Of a stretch of DNA of 19,336 bases, positions 1 to 7,511 are shown piece after piece; positions within the stretch are counted from its first letter, which is position 1; the number at the start of each line of letters is the position of its first letter. A program made the translations under genes and the position numbers. Location: assembly GCA_020853995.1 (NCBI GenBank), contig JADYXV010000254.1, forward strand, positions 1-19,336, in the 5' to 3' direction. This stretch comes from Novosphingobium sp. Its GTDB lineage: Bacteria > Pseudomonadota > Alphaproteobacteria > Sphingomonadales > Sphingomonadaceae. The notes beneath the pieces were generated by a model that saw only the letters and a program-made list of their open reading frames with translations, was not told the DNA's origin and made no database searches.

Positions 1-213
1 AAAGACCAGCGCGATTACGAAATCCTGCCCAAGCGGATCGAAGAACTCGATGCCGCTATCGCGCGTGGTGAAATGCAGTTAGCCGACCCGGACCTCTACA
101 GCAAAGATCCCAAAAAGTTCGACGCGCTAATGGAGTCCCTTGCCAAAGTGCGCGCTGAAAAAGACGCCGCGGAAGAACGCTGGCTGGAACTCGCAGAAAT
201 GGTCGAGGGCTAA
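1..213 (+). CDS. ABC-F family ATPase, C-terminal end (partial)
   Basis: This is the last 70 codons of a gene that begins before the window, open from base 1 to the TAA at 211-213. The segment is highly charged and helical. It has the pattern of the C-terminal coiled-coil arm of Uup-type ABC-F proteins: a YEILP element, an IEELDAAI heptad stretch, a LADPDLY element, then a Lys/Glu-rich helix ending in ERWLELAEM. Known ABC-F proteins are soluble twin-cassette ATPases that act on the ribosome or, for Uup, in genome stability. The C-terminal arm in Uup binds nucleic acid. The ATPase cassettes are not visible here, so the family call rests only on this tail. The gene converges on the DUF885 gene, with a strong hairpin between the two stop codons. 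Confidence 0.72.
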   Translation, partial: KDQRDYEILPKRIEELDAAIARGEMQLADPDLYSKDPKKFDALMESLAKVRAEKDAAEERWLELAEMVEG

Positions 214-214
214 G

Positions 215-246
215 CTCTGCGCCCTTGCAACAGCAGAGGCGCAGAG
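215..246 (+). terminator. Convergent-gene hairpin, probable terminator
   Basis: A perfect 9-bp inverted repeat (CTCTGCGCC at 215-223 with GGCGCAGAG at 238-246) with a 14-nt loop sits between the ABC-F stop codon and the DUF885 stop codon at 255. On the plus strand it is followed by the moderately T-rich AATTCTTGTT. No good T-run follows on the minus strand. It most probably ends the ABC-F transcript. Confidence 0.6.
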
Positions 247-254
247 AATTCTTG

Positions 255-2072
255 TTACGCCTTCAACGCCGCTGCCGTGCGTTCTTCGATCCGCTTTTCA
301 AGGATGGAAAGCGGCATCGCGCCTTCCAGCAAGACTTCATGGAACTGCTTGATATCGAACTTCGCACCCATTGCCTTCTGCGCCTTTTCGCGCGCCCGGG
401 TCCACGCAATGTGGCCCATCTTGTAGCTGCACGCCTGCCCGATCATCGTGCAATAACGCTCTACTTCGCGCTGTGTACGCGGACGGGTAAAGCCGGTCGT
501 TGCCACCATGTAATCCGTCGCCTTTTCACGGCTCCAACGCTTGGCGTGAAGGCCCGTATCGACAACAAGGCGTGTGGCGCGGAACAGGAACGACTGGAGA
601 TAGCCTGCTTTTTCAATCCCGTCATAAGCGCCAAGCTCGTCTGCCACTTGTTCGGAATATAGCGCCCAACCTTCGGAATAAGCGGAAAAACCACCGGTCT
701 TGCGGATCAGCGGTATATTGTCAGACTTCTGCGCAAGGCTGATCTGCAAGTGATGGCCAGGCGTGCCTTCATGATAGGTCAGCGAGGGCAGTGTGTACTT
801 TGGCCAATCGGCAACTTCCTTCAGGTTGATCCAGTAAATTGCCGGGCGCGATCCATCCAGCGATGCCGAATAATAATAACCGTTGGCCGCTCCGTCCTGA
901 ATCTCGACAGGCACAGCGCGAATATCGAGCGGTTGATCAGGTAGCGTGGAAAAGGCGCGCGGAAGCAGCGCGTTCATCTTCTTCACGCCCGCGTTCAGGC
1001 TGGTGATCAGTTCGGCGCGGCCTGCTGGCGTGTCGGCATAGAGCTGCTCGGGCAACGTATTCAACGCGGCAAGACGTTCACCCACGGTGCCCTTGGTGTA
1101 TCCGGCAGCTTTCAGCACAGTATCCAATTGCGCTGTCAATTCGGCCACCTGCTCAAGGCCGATTTTGTGGACTTCCTCTGGCGAAAAGTTGGTGGTCGTT
1201 GCATGCCTCAGCGCCGTCGCATAAATCTCGTCGCCACGCGGAATGCGCCACGCGCCATCGCCAGTTGCACTGGTTGGCCTTAGCTGTTCGATCATGGCAA
1301 TCTGGCGGTCTATTGCTGGATAAATCGCATCGCGCACTATTGCCTCGGCTCGTGATTGCCACTGGCCAGCAATGCCTTTGCTTCCTGCACGGCGGACGAG
1401 CGATTGCACCATCGAGGACTGGTCCGGTGCAGGCGCGCGCAGTTTGCGCAATTGCAACAGTGCAAGGTCAAGCGTCCATGCGGGAGCAAGGATGCCGCGT
1501 GATGCCTGCTCACGCTGTTCAGTAATGTCATTGTCAATCGCCTTGGCAAGCTGCGCAAGCCGCGCGAGATAAGCCTCCGCATCCTCGACTGACTCCATCG
1601 GGTGCGTTGAATCTAGGAAATCTGGCACACCGAACGCTGCACAAAAGCGCTGCGTGATACGATAAGGCGACTGCGGATTCTCAACGCCTAGCCGGGGGCC
1701 GTCCAGCCGCTGCTCAAGCTGGTAGCGCACAACGTCAAGGTTCACTTTCATGGCGCTCGAAAGCGCCTTATCGTCAATTCTGGCAAGGTCGGCAATGGCG
1801 GTGCGGGTTTGCGCAATCGATGCCTCGCGTCCGGCGGCGCTCTCATCGCTGAGCCTTGAACGCAGTATGGCCATCGCGCCCTTGTCCAGCCCGAGTGATG
1901 TCGCCTCCTCTGGCGAAAGCAGCAACTGATCGTTGAAGATCCGGGTGAACAGGGCATCAAGTTTAGCGTCCTCGCCCACGGAAGCGGCAAAAGACAGGCC
2001 GGGGCGGGCTGTGAATGCAGCAGCAGCGCCGGCGGAAACCACAAAGGAACGTCGGCTTAAACGAAAGGTCAT
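255..2072 (-). CDS. DUF885 family protein, Tat-exported putative metallopeptidase
   Basis: The product is 605 aa from ATG at 2070-2072. A TTG two codons upstream (2076-2078) is in frame, but GGAG lies only 3 nt from it against 9 nt from the ATG, so I prefer the ATG. The N-terminus is a clear twin-arginine signal (SRRSFVV, then an Ala-rich hydrophobic stretch to about residue 30), so the folded protein is probably exported to the periplasm. Near residues 434-441 is the DUF885 signature HEGTPGHH, followed about 26 residues later by SEGWALY. This His-Glu-His arrangement with a downstream Glu resembles gluzincin zinc peptidases such as M3 and M32. A peptidase role is therefore likely but unproven for the family. 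It is transcribed alone, divergently from the XRE gene. Confidence 0.88.
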   Translation of the reverse strand: MTFRLSRRSFVVSAGAAAAFTARPGLSFAASVGEDAKLDALFTRIFNDQLLLSPEEATSLGLDKGAMAILRSRLSDESAAGREASIAQTRTAIADLARIDDKALSSAMKVNLDVVRYQLEQRLDGPRLGVENPQSPYRITQRFCAAFGVPDFLDSTHPMESVEDAEAYLARLAQLAKAIDNDITEQREQASRGILAPAWTLDLALLQLRKLRAPAPDQSSMVQSLVRRAGSKGIAGQWQSRAEAIVRDAIYPAIDRQIAMIEQLRPTSATGDGAWRIPRGDEIYATALRHATTTNFSPEEVHKIGLEQVAELTAQLDTVLKAAGYTKGTVGERLAALNTLPEQLYADTPAGRAELITSLNAGVKKMNALLPRAFSTLPDQPLDIRAVPVEIQDGAANGYYYSASLDGSRPAIYWINLKEVADWPKYTLPSLTYHEGTPGHHLQISLAQKSDNIPLIRKTGGFSAYSEGWALYSEQVADELGAYDGIEKAGYLQSFLFRATRLVVDTGLHAKRWSREKATDYMVATTGFTRPRTQREVERYCTMIGQACSYKMGHIAWTRAREKAQKAMGAKFDIKQFHEVLLEGAMPLSILEKRIEERTAAALKA

Positions 2073-2074
2073 CG

Positions 2075-2102
2075 GCAACTTCTCCGCTTTTTAAAAAGTT
2101 GC
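2075..2102 (-). promoter_or_regulatory. Hairpin at the ribosome-binding site of the DUF885 gene
   Basis: A perfect 7-bp inverted repeat (GCAACTT at 2075-2081, AAGTTGC at 2096-2102) encloses a 14-nt loop. In the minus-strand mRNA the Shine-Dalgarno GGAG is in the loop and the AAG after it is in the stem, two bases before the ATG. A 12-bp palindrome, CTTTTTAAAAAG (2087-2098), overlaps it. It could be a translational control hairpin or a protein-binding site; neither is proven. Confidence 0.35.
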
Positions 2103-2312
2103 GGTCCGGTGCCACAGCCAGACGCCTGGTTCAAAGATTTTCGTTACAATGGATACTTTCGTGCAGGTCTGGCAGGATGTGCTCCTTCACCAAAGCAGAC
2201 CACATTTCATTTTCCAGCCGGTTAAACATTACAAGAACACGCAAAAGTCTTGCCTACGCCCACACTTTGTAGGAAAGCCAAAAAATCACCTCTCCGGTTA
2301 ATGGGTTGTTGT

Positions 2313-2885
2313 ATGATCAATCGGAGTCGCGACATCCGCCGCCAAAAAGGCCTGACATTGGCCGATGTTGCCGCGCGCTGTGATCCACCAACTACCGCAC
2401 AAACCATCGGCCGCCTGGAAACCGGAATGCGCAGTTTGTCGCTGGTCTGGATGAACCGGATCGGCGCAGCACTGGGCGTTGAACCCCAACTGCTGGTCAA
2501 GGCTGACGAGGATACCCCCGCCCGCCTGGTCGCGCGTCTTGGCACACAGGGCGCCGAAGCGCTGGCAAAGCCGATGGATGCCATCCTTCCCGTTGCACTT
2601 GATGGCTCGGCCCGCTTGATGGCTATGGTAGTTGATGCCAGTGCGGGCGAATACCGTGCAGGAGATCAGGTCTGGATCCGCCAGATCGAACCGGAAGACT
2701 TCGCCCGCGCCTTCAACCGCGATATCCTTGCCCCGCGCCCTGGCGGCCGCTTCGCGTTTGGCCGGTTGATTGATCATCGCGACGGACGCATCGCCCTGCT
2801 CCCTCCCGGCGCTGGCCAGCGCCAGGTCATCATTGATCGCCCTGCATGGCTCGGTTTGGCTGAAATGCTCGTGCGGAAGCTCTGA
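2313..2885 (+). CDS. XRE-type helix-turn-helix regulator with S24-like C-terminal region
   Basis: The product is 190 aa from ATG 2313. In-frame alternatives are ATG 2301 and TTG 2250. None has a strong ribosome-binding site, and 2313 best places the protein just before the HTH. Residues 1-62 form a Cro/CI-type domain: RDIRRQKGLTLADVAARC is the scaffold and first helix, TAQTIGRLETGMRSLS the recognition region, and MNRIGAALGVEPQLLV the end. The C-terminal half has a run like the LexA/CI S24 fold (residues about 110-130, EYRAGDQVWI, then NRDILAPRPGGRFAFGRLI), but where S24 proteases have the GDSM-type serine it has VDASAG. An autocleavage role is therefore unlikely. The stop codon is 1 nt from the GTG start of the glycosyltransferase, so the two are almost certainly co-transcribed. 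The DNA target is unknown; control of its own operon is a fair guess. Confidence 0.8.
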   Translation: MINRSRDIRRQKGLTLADVAARCDPPTTAQTIGRLETGMRSLSLVWMNRIGAALGVEPQLLVKADEDTPARLVARLGTQGAEALAKPMDAILPVALDGSARLMAMVVDASAGEYRAGDQVWIRQIEPEDFARAFNRDILAPRPGGRFAFGRLIDHRDGRIALLPPGAGQRQVIIDRPAWLGLAEMLVRKL

Positions 2886-2886
2886 C

Positions 2887-4074
2887 GTGAAGCGACTGCT
2901 ATCGCTTTCCACGCTTTACCCCGCGCCGGGACGCACCGGTTTCGGGCGATTCGTAGCCCGACAAATGGAGGCGCTTGCAGCGCGCGGTGACTGGGAAGTC
3001 ACCGTTATCAACCCGATCGGCATGCCGCCGTTGCCGCTTAAGCGCTATGCATCTTTACGCGCCATACCAGCGTTGGAGACACAAGGCGCGCTTACCATCC
3101 ACCACCCGCGTTTCACTTTGCTCCCCGCTATATCCGGCCCGATCAATCCCGCGCTCATCGCCCGCGCCGTCATGCCCCTTGCCAAAAAGCTGCATGCTGA
3201 AATGCCGTTTGACATGGTTGATGCACAGTTCTTCTACCCGGATGGTCCCGCAGCAGCAGCAATCGCCCGCGCATTGGGCTTGCCTCTTGCAATCAAGGCG
3301 CGCGGATCTGACATCCACCTGTGGGGCGCGAACACTCTCGCCCGCCGCCAAATGCTGGCGGCTGCCCGTCAAGCCACAGCTTTGCTTGCGGTTTCCAGTG
3401 CATTGGCACGGGATATGAGCGCGATGGGAATGCCCGAAGCCTCCACGCACGTGCATTACACAGGGCTTGACCGCGAACGCTTTCAACCGCTTGAACGCAA
3501 GGCTGCGCGTCAACTTGTCTCGGCCATCCCTGCGCTGCATGTCTGGTCCACCGGCCCATTGCTCCTGTGCGTTGGCGCGCTGGTGCCGATCAAGGGGCAA
3601 GCAATCGCTATCCGCGCGCTAACCCACCTTCCGCCAGATGTGCGGCTGGCCATCGCCGGAACCGGCGCCGATGAGGCCTCGTTAAAAGCACTCACCGCAC
3701 AACTGGGGCTTGAATCGCGGGTGCAATTCCTTGGCGCGGTTGAGCATGACCTGCTTCCGCAACTGCTCTGCGCAGCCGATGCAATGGTTCTGCCGTCGGA
3801 ACGTGAAGGTCTTGCCAATGCCTGGATCGAGGCCATTGCCTGTGGCACGCCGGTTATCATTCCAGACATTGGTGGCGCACGTGAAGTGGTGCAAAATGCC
3901 GCTGCCGGCCGCATCGTGGAACGCACACCGGAAGCCATTGCCAAAGCCGTTGCGGACCTGCTTGCCAACCCGCCAAGCCAGCAATCCGTCTCGGCCAATG
4001 CCGAACGCTTCAGTTGGTCAGCCAACGCTGAAGCGCTTGCGACCATTTACGAAAAAGCGGCGGCGAAGCATTAA
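2887..4074 (+). CDS. Family GT4 glycosyltransferase
   Basis: The product is 395 aa from GTG 2887. The sequence GGAAG lies 7 nt upstream, and no ATG in this frame gives the proper N-terminus. The fold is GT-B. The N-terminal domain (1-215) opens with RLLSLSTLYPAPGRTGFGRF, as in WcaC/RfaG-like retaining transferases. The C-terminal domain begins near LLLCVGALVPIKG (226-237), where the lysine typically contacts the donor phosphate. The EX7E motif is E307 to E315 in EREGLANAWIEAIACG. Such enzymes move a nucleotide-activated sugar to a lipid-linked or polysaccharide acceptor at the inner face of the membrane; no signal peptide or membrane span is visible. Substrate and acceptor cannot be read from the sequence. 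It is the second gene of an XRE-GT4 pair with 1 nt between stop and start. Its last codons overlap the secF terminator. Confidence 0.9.
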   Translation: MKRLLSLSTLYPAPGRTGFGRFVARQMEALAARGDWEVTVINPIGMPPLPLKRYASLRAIPALETQGALTIHHPRFTLLPAISGPINPALIARAVMPLAKKLHAEMPFDMVDAQFFYPDGPAAAAIARALGLPLAIKARGSDIHLWGANTLARRQMLAAARQATALLAVSSALARDMSAMGMPEASTHVHYTGLDRERFQPLERKAARQLVSAIPALHVWSTGPLLLCVGALVPIKGQAIAIRALTHLPPDVRLAIAGTGADEASLKALTAQLGLESRVQFLGAVEHDLLPQLLCAADAMVLPSEREGLANAWIEAIACGTPVIIPDIGGAREVVQNAAAGRIVERTPEAIAKAVADLLANPPSQQSVSANAERFSWSANAEALATIYEKAAAKH

Positions 4075-4087
4075 ACTTCGCCACCGC
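4052..4087 (-). terminator. Intrinsic terminator of the yajC-secD-secF operon
   Basis: Read on the minus strand, a 12-bp stem (complement of 4076-4087 pairing with complement of 4057-4068, one G-T wobble) with a 7-nt loop is followed at once by TTTTT (complement of 4052-4056). It lies 24 bases after the secF stop codon. It overlaps the last codons and the TAA of the convergent glycosyltransferase gene. On the plus strand no T-run follows the hairpin, so it appears to work in one direction. Confidence 0.8.
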
Positions 4088-4111
4088 AATTGCTTGCTTA
4101 TCAATGCAAAA

Positions 4112-5089
4112 TCAAACGCCTTCGCGGGCCAGCCGCTCCTGCTTTTCCAATGCTGTTTCGGTGGGCACAAAACTGTTCGGATTGACTTTCAGCCAGATCA
4201 GGATCGGCGCAGCCATATAGATCGAGCTGTATGTACCAACAAAAATGCCCAGCGTAATTGCAGCAGTAAAGCCGAAGATGACATCCGGGCCCAAAAGCAG
4301 CAAAGCCGCCAGGGTAATCAGGATCGACAGCGATGTTACAATCGTGCGTGCCAGTGTTTCGTTGACTGAAAGATCCAGCAATTCAGGCATCGGCATCTTG
4401 CGGAACTTCTTCATGTTCTCGCGGATGCGGTCATAGACCACGATGGTATCGTTCAATGAATAACCGATCAGCGTCAACAAGGCTGCAACGATGTTCAGGT
4501 CAAATTCCATGCCGGTGATCGCGAAAAGGCCAAGCGTCAGCGAAACGTCGTGGAACAGCGCAAACAGCGCGCCCACCCCGAACTGCCATTCAAACCTGAT
4601 CCAGATATAGGCCGCAACCGCCAGCGCAGCAAAACCGAGCGCCTTGAACGCATCCCAGCCAAGTTCCTTGGAAACCTTGCCAGATACAGAATCGACACCG
4701 TCAATGCGCGCATCGGGATGGTTTTTCTTGATGTCGGCCGTGATCGTGCGCGCCATCTTGTCGGACAGCGCCGCGTCGCTGTCAGCGCCTTCAGGCAGCT
4801 TCATCCGGATCGAAATCTCGTTAGGTTTGCCATAACGCTGGATGATCGGCTCACCATACCCAAGCTTGTCGACCTGCTCGCGCAGTTCCACCACCGGGGC
4901 CGCAGGACTGCGTTCAAACGTCACGCGGATCATCTGTCCGCCGACGAAATCAACACCCAGGTTCAGACCCTTGGTCAGCACCAGCCCCCAAGATGCCGCA
5001 ATCAGGATCATGCTGACGACGTAAAACGGCACACGCCATTTCAGGAAGTGGATGTTGGTATCGTCAGGAACGAGTTTGAGGAGTTTCAT
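4112..5089 (-). CDS. secF: Protein translocase subunit SecF
   Basis: The product is 325 aa from ATG 5087-5089, preceded by an AGAGGGG ribosome-binding site. SecF forms an inner-membrane complex with SecD and YajC that uses the proton gradient to help preproteins leave the SecYEG channel on the periplasmic side. The sequence shows the family layout: TM1 at about 20-40; the signature GLDLGVDFVGG-like stretch read here as GLNLGVDFVGGQMIRV; a periplasmic domain to about 140; then five further membrane spans, with the conserved VVYDRIREN in the TM4-TM5 region. Length is normal for a stand-alone SecF. It is the last gene of the operon, 16 nt after secD, and is followed by an intrinsic terminator. 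Confidence 0.97.
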   Translation of the reverse strand: MKLLKLVPDDTNIHFLKWRVPFYVVSMILIAASWGLVLTKGLNLGVDFVGGQMIRVTFERSPAAPVVELREQVDKLGYGEPIIQRYGKPNEISIRMKLPEGADSDAALSDKMARTITADIKKNHPDARIDGVDSVSGKVSKELGWDAFKALGFAALAVAAYIWIRFEWQFGVGALFALFHDVSLTLGLFAITGMEFDLNIVAALLTLIGYSLNDTIVVYDRIRENMKKFRKMPMPELLDLSVNETLARTIVTSLSILITLAALLLLGPDVIFGFTAAITLGIFVGTYSSIYMAAPILIWLKVNPNSFVPTETALEKQERLAREGV

Positions 5090-5105
5090 GAGTTCTTTTC
5101 CCCTC

Positions 5106-6713
5106 TTACAGGTTCAGATCAGCAGGACGCGCGCGGCGCAGCCACTGCATGACCCACATGCGGGTCAGGGTCACAGCCGTGAACACCGATGTCACGATGC
5201 CGATCATCAGCACGATTGCAAAGCCCTTGACCGGCCCCGATCCGAACGCGAACATAAGCACTGCTGCAATGACGTTGGTGATATTGGCATCGAAAATGGC
5301 GCGGCTGGCTTCTTTGTAGCCCATTTCCACTGCCGCCACGACCTTGCGCCCACGATGGCGTTCTTCACGAATGCGCTCGTTGATCAGCACGTTGGCATCA
5401 ACTGCAGCACCAATCGTCAGCACGAATCCTGCGATGCCCGGCAATGTCAATGTGGTGTTTATTACTGCCATGATCCCAAGGATCATCAGCACGTTCACGA
5501 TCAGCGCCACGTTGGCATACATGCCAAACCGGCCGTACGTGACAAAGATGAAGACCATCAGCGCCAAAGTGCCGACACCCATCGCAATCATGCCGCGACG
5601 GATCGAATCCGCACCCAGATCCGGCCCGACCGTGCGCTCTTCAACCACCTTCAAATCAACCGGCAATGCGCCAGACCGCAGCGAAATCGCCAAAGCATTG
5701 GCGCTCTCTGCTGTAAACCGGCCAGAGATGATCGCGCTGCCACCAAGGATCGGCTCATTGATTGTCGGGGCAGAAAGCACTTTTCCGTCAAGGATGATCG
5801 CGAACTGTTTACCGGTGTTCTGCGTTGTCAGCTTGGCAAACTTCGCCCCGCCTTCAGTGTTGAAGGTTATGTTGACGACAGGCTCATTGGTTTGCTGGTT
5901 GTTCGTCTGCTGCGCGTTGGTCAATTGATCGCCGCGAATGCCGCCCAACCGCTTAACCGCGATTGCTGGCATGCCGCCACCTTCTGCAGGGCTGATGAAC
6001 GGCACGATTTCGCTACCTGCAGGCGCAATTCCTTGCGCCACGTCAGATGGCAAAGCTGCTGTATCAACCAGCTTGAATTCAAGCTTGGCGGTCTGCCCCA
6101 GCAAGTTCTTCAGCGCCTGAGGGTCTTGCAACCCCGGCACCTGAACCACGATACGCGTAGGGCCAGACCGGATGATCGTAGGCTCTTTGGTGCCCAGCGC
6201 GTCAATGCGCTTGCGCACCACTTCCACTGCAGTATCCATCGCCTGCGTCACAGCCTGATCAACACCGGCATCTGTCGGCTTGAGGATGAAGCGGTTGCCA
6301 TCGCTGACGTTGATATCCCAATCGCGCTGGCCCGTAAGGCCCGCACCATTTGTCAGGGGCAGAATAGCCTCGCGCACTGCATCAACTTGCGCCGGCTCCG
6401 CCACGACAAACGTCAATGCGCCGTCGCGGTTGGAAATGTCGCTGATGCGGATGTTCTTGCCATCTTGCCGCAGCTTGGTCCGCACGGATTCTTCCATGCC
6501 CTCGATGCGCTGCTGACGCACCTGCGATGGATCGGCTTCAAGCAGAATGTGGCTGCCACCTGCCAGATCGAGCCCAAGGTTAACCTTGGGTTCGGGCAGC
6601 GCCGTTGGCCATGAAAGGCCCATGGTAGAGGTGAGCGAGGGGATCGCGGCGATCACGCAAACAAGCGTAATCATCCAGAGCCAGATCACCTTCCAGCGCG
6701 GAAATTCGAGCAT
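5106..6713 (-). CDS. secD: Protein translocase subunit SecD
   Basis: The product is 535 aa from ATG 6711-6713. SecD is the larger partner of SecF in the auxiliary Sec complex. TM1 is at about 8-27. The SecD signature PKVNLGLDLAGGSHILLEAD follows near residue 42. Next come the large periplasmic P1 head (to about 360), a GPDLGADSIRRG stretch, and five C-terminal membrane segments with the conserved AAVDANVLINERIREE, whose Asp and Arg residues are tied to proton coupling in the family. A Gln/Asn/Thr-rich insert (NAQQTNNQQTNEP, about residues 269-281) in the periplasmic region looks like a flexible loop. It lies between yajC (26 nt upstream) and secF (16 nt downstream), in the usual order. Confidence 0.97.
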   Translation of the reverse strand: MLEFPRWKVIWLWMITLVCVIAAIPSLTSTMGLSWPTALPEPKVNLGLDLAGGSHILLEADPSQVRQQRIEGMEESVRTKLRQDGKNIRISDISNRDGALTFVVAEPAQVDAVREAILPLTNGAGLTGQRDWDINVSDGNRFILKPTDAGVDQAVTQAMDTAVEVVRKRIDALGTKEPTIIRSGPTRIVVQVPGLQDPQALKNLLGQTAKLEFKLVDTAALPSDVAQGIAPAGSEIVPFISPAEGGGMPAIAVKRLGGIRGDQLTNAQQTNNQQTNEPVVNITFNTEGGAKFAKLTTQNTGKQFAIILDGKVLSAPTINEPILGGSAIISGRFTAESANALAISLRSGALPVDLKVVEERTVGPDLGADSIRRGMIAMGVGTLALMVFIFVTYGRFGMYANVALIVNVLMILGIMAVINTTLTLPGIAGFVLTIGAAVDANVLINERIREERHRGRKVVAAVEMGYKEASRAIFDANITNVIAAVLMFAFGSGPVKGFAIVLMIGIVTSVFTAVTLTRMWVMQWLRRARPADLNL

Positions 6714-6739
6714 GGGCGGTCAGCTTTCGGAAATAAGGA

Positions 6740-7066
6740 TCAGTCGTTTGCAGGCGTAGAGCCAACAGGCGGAATGATGTCGCCCAGCGTCCCGCGCACG
6801 GCCTTCACCTTTACATTGGGTGCCAGTTCCAGCTCGACATAATGATCGTCAAGCTTGACCACTTTGCCAATAAGTCCGCCAGCCGTTACAACCATGTCGT
6901 TCTTTTTCAGCGCCGCAATCTTCGCCTTATGCTCCTTTTGCTGGCGCATTTGCGGGCGCAAGATCAGGAACCAGAAGATAAAGCCCATGCCCACCAACGG
7001 CAGGGCTTGGAGCCAAGGAGACGGTCCACCAGTGGGAGAGGCGGCAGCAGCGAGGATCGTTAACAT
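6740..7066 (-). CDS. yajC: Preprotein translocase subunit YajC
   Basis: The product is 108 aa from the second of two tandem ATG codons (7064-7066). The sequence GGA is 6 nt away from this one and only 3 nt from the first (7067-7069), so the choice is slight. The N-terminus is MLTILAAAAS. A single membrane span covers about 19-36, followed by the family motif RPQMRQQKEHK. A small cytoplasmic domain then holds KKNDMVVTAGGLIGKVV. YajC binds SecDF and stabilises it; it is small and usually not essential. It is the first gene of the yajC-secD-secF operon. Extending the frame upstream to 7147 adds residues unlike the family, so I reject that start. Confidence 0.95.
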   Translation of the reverse strand: MLTILAAAASPTGGPSPWLQALPLVGMGFIFWFLILRPQMRQQKEHKAKIAALKKNDMVVTAGGLIGKVVKLDDHYVELELAPNVKVKAVRGTLGDIIPPVGSTPAND

Positions 7067-7244
7067 CATAAGTCCATTTCTGGGATCGCGTATCCGGTAT
7101 TGCAACAGCGCGCGCTCTGGATATCGAACGAAAGGCGCGCTGAACAACGGTTCGCGGCGCGGTTAGCAGCTTGGAAACGGCAAAGCAATCAAACGCCCTC
7201 CCCCTGCTTAGCTTGCGTGATGCACCATTTGCCCAATCCGGCGC

Positions 7245-7273
7245 TTGCCAACCTGACAGGCGGTGCCTATAGG
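7245..7273 (+). promoter_or_regulatory. Sigma-70-type promoter of tRNA-Pro
   Basis: A -35 box TTGCCA (7245-7250, 5/6 to consensus) and a -10 box TATAGG (7268-7273, 4/6) are separated by 17 bp. The expected start, about 7 nt downstream near 7280, is a few bases before the mature 5' end of the tRNA at 7287, which suits a short 5' leader removed by RNase P. Confidence 0.65.
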
Positions 7274-7286
7274 CCCCCACCAAGGT

Positions 7287-7363
7287 CGGGACGTAGCGCA
7301 GCCTGGTAGCGCATCACACTGGGGGTGTGGGGGTCGGAGGTTCGAATCCTCTCGTCCCGACCA
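7287..7363 (+). tRNA. tRNA-Pro (anticodon GGG)
   Basis: The 77-nt sequence folds as a full cloverleaf. The acceptor stem CGGGACG pairs with CGTCCCG. The D-stem is GCGC/GCGC. The anticodon stem TCACA/TGTGG carries the 7-nt loop CTGGGGG with anticodon GGG. The T-arm is GGAGG-TTCGAAT-CCTCT. The discriminator is A and CCA is encoded. C1 pairing with G72 is typical of bacterial proline tRNAs. It reads CCC and CCU codons and stands alone on its strand with its own promoter. Confidence 0.97.
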
Positions 7364-7482
7364 AGTTTCAAAATTCATCGTGACAACGCAGCTTAAACGT
7401 CGCCTGCGGCAGTCAAGGGCTGATAAGCTCCCCGACTACACAAACCATTTTCCTACACGAACCGATATGGTTATCTGAATGG

Positions 7483-7504
7483 GCGTCTCCAACAAGTAGG
7501 ACGC
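7483..7504 (+). promoter_or_regulatory. Possible hairpin masking the holin ribosome-binding site
   Basis: GCGTCT (7483-7488) can pair with GGACGC (7499-7504), five Watson-Crick pairs and one G-U, with a 10-nt loop. The right arm contains the GGA of the likely Shine-Dalgarno of the holin gene (ATG at 7512). This would lower translation until the stem opens. The stem is short and may be chance. Confidence 0.25.
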
Positions 7505-7511
7505 GCATGTC

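Noticed and set aside
5052..6614. A 520-codon open frame on the plus strand opposite secD
   Set aside because: It is rich in His, Arg, Cys and Gln with no domain, and mirrors the codon bias of secD on the other strand. The secD frame is unmistakable.
7263..7478. A 71-codon plus-strand frame across the tRNA
   Set aside because: It runs through the tRNA-Pro gene, whose cloverleaf is complete, and has no ribosome-binding site.
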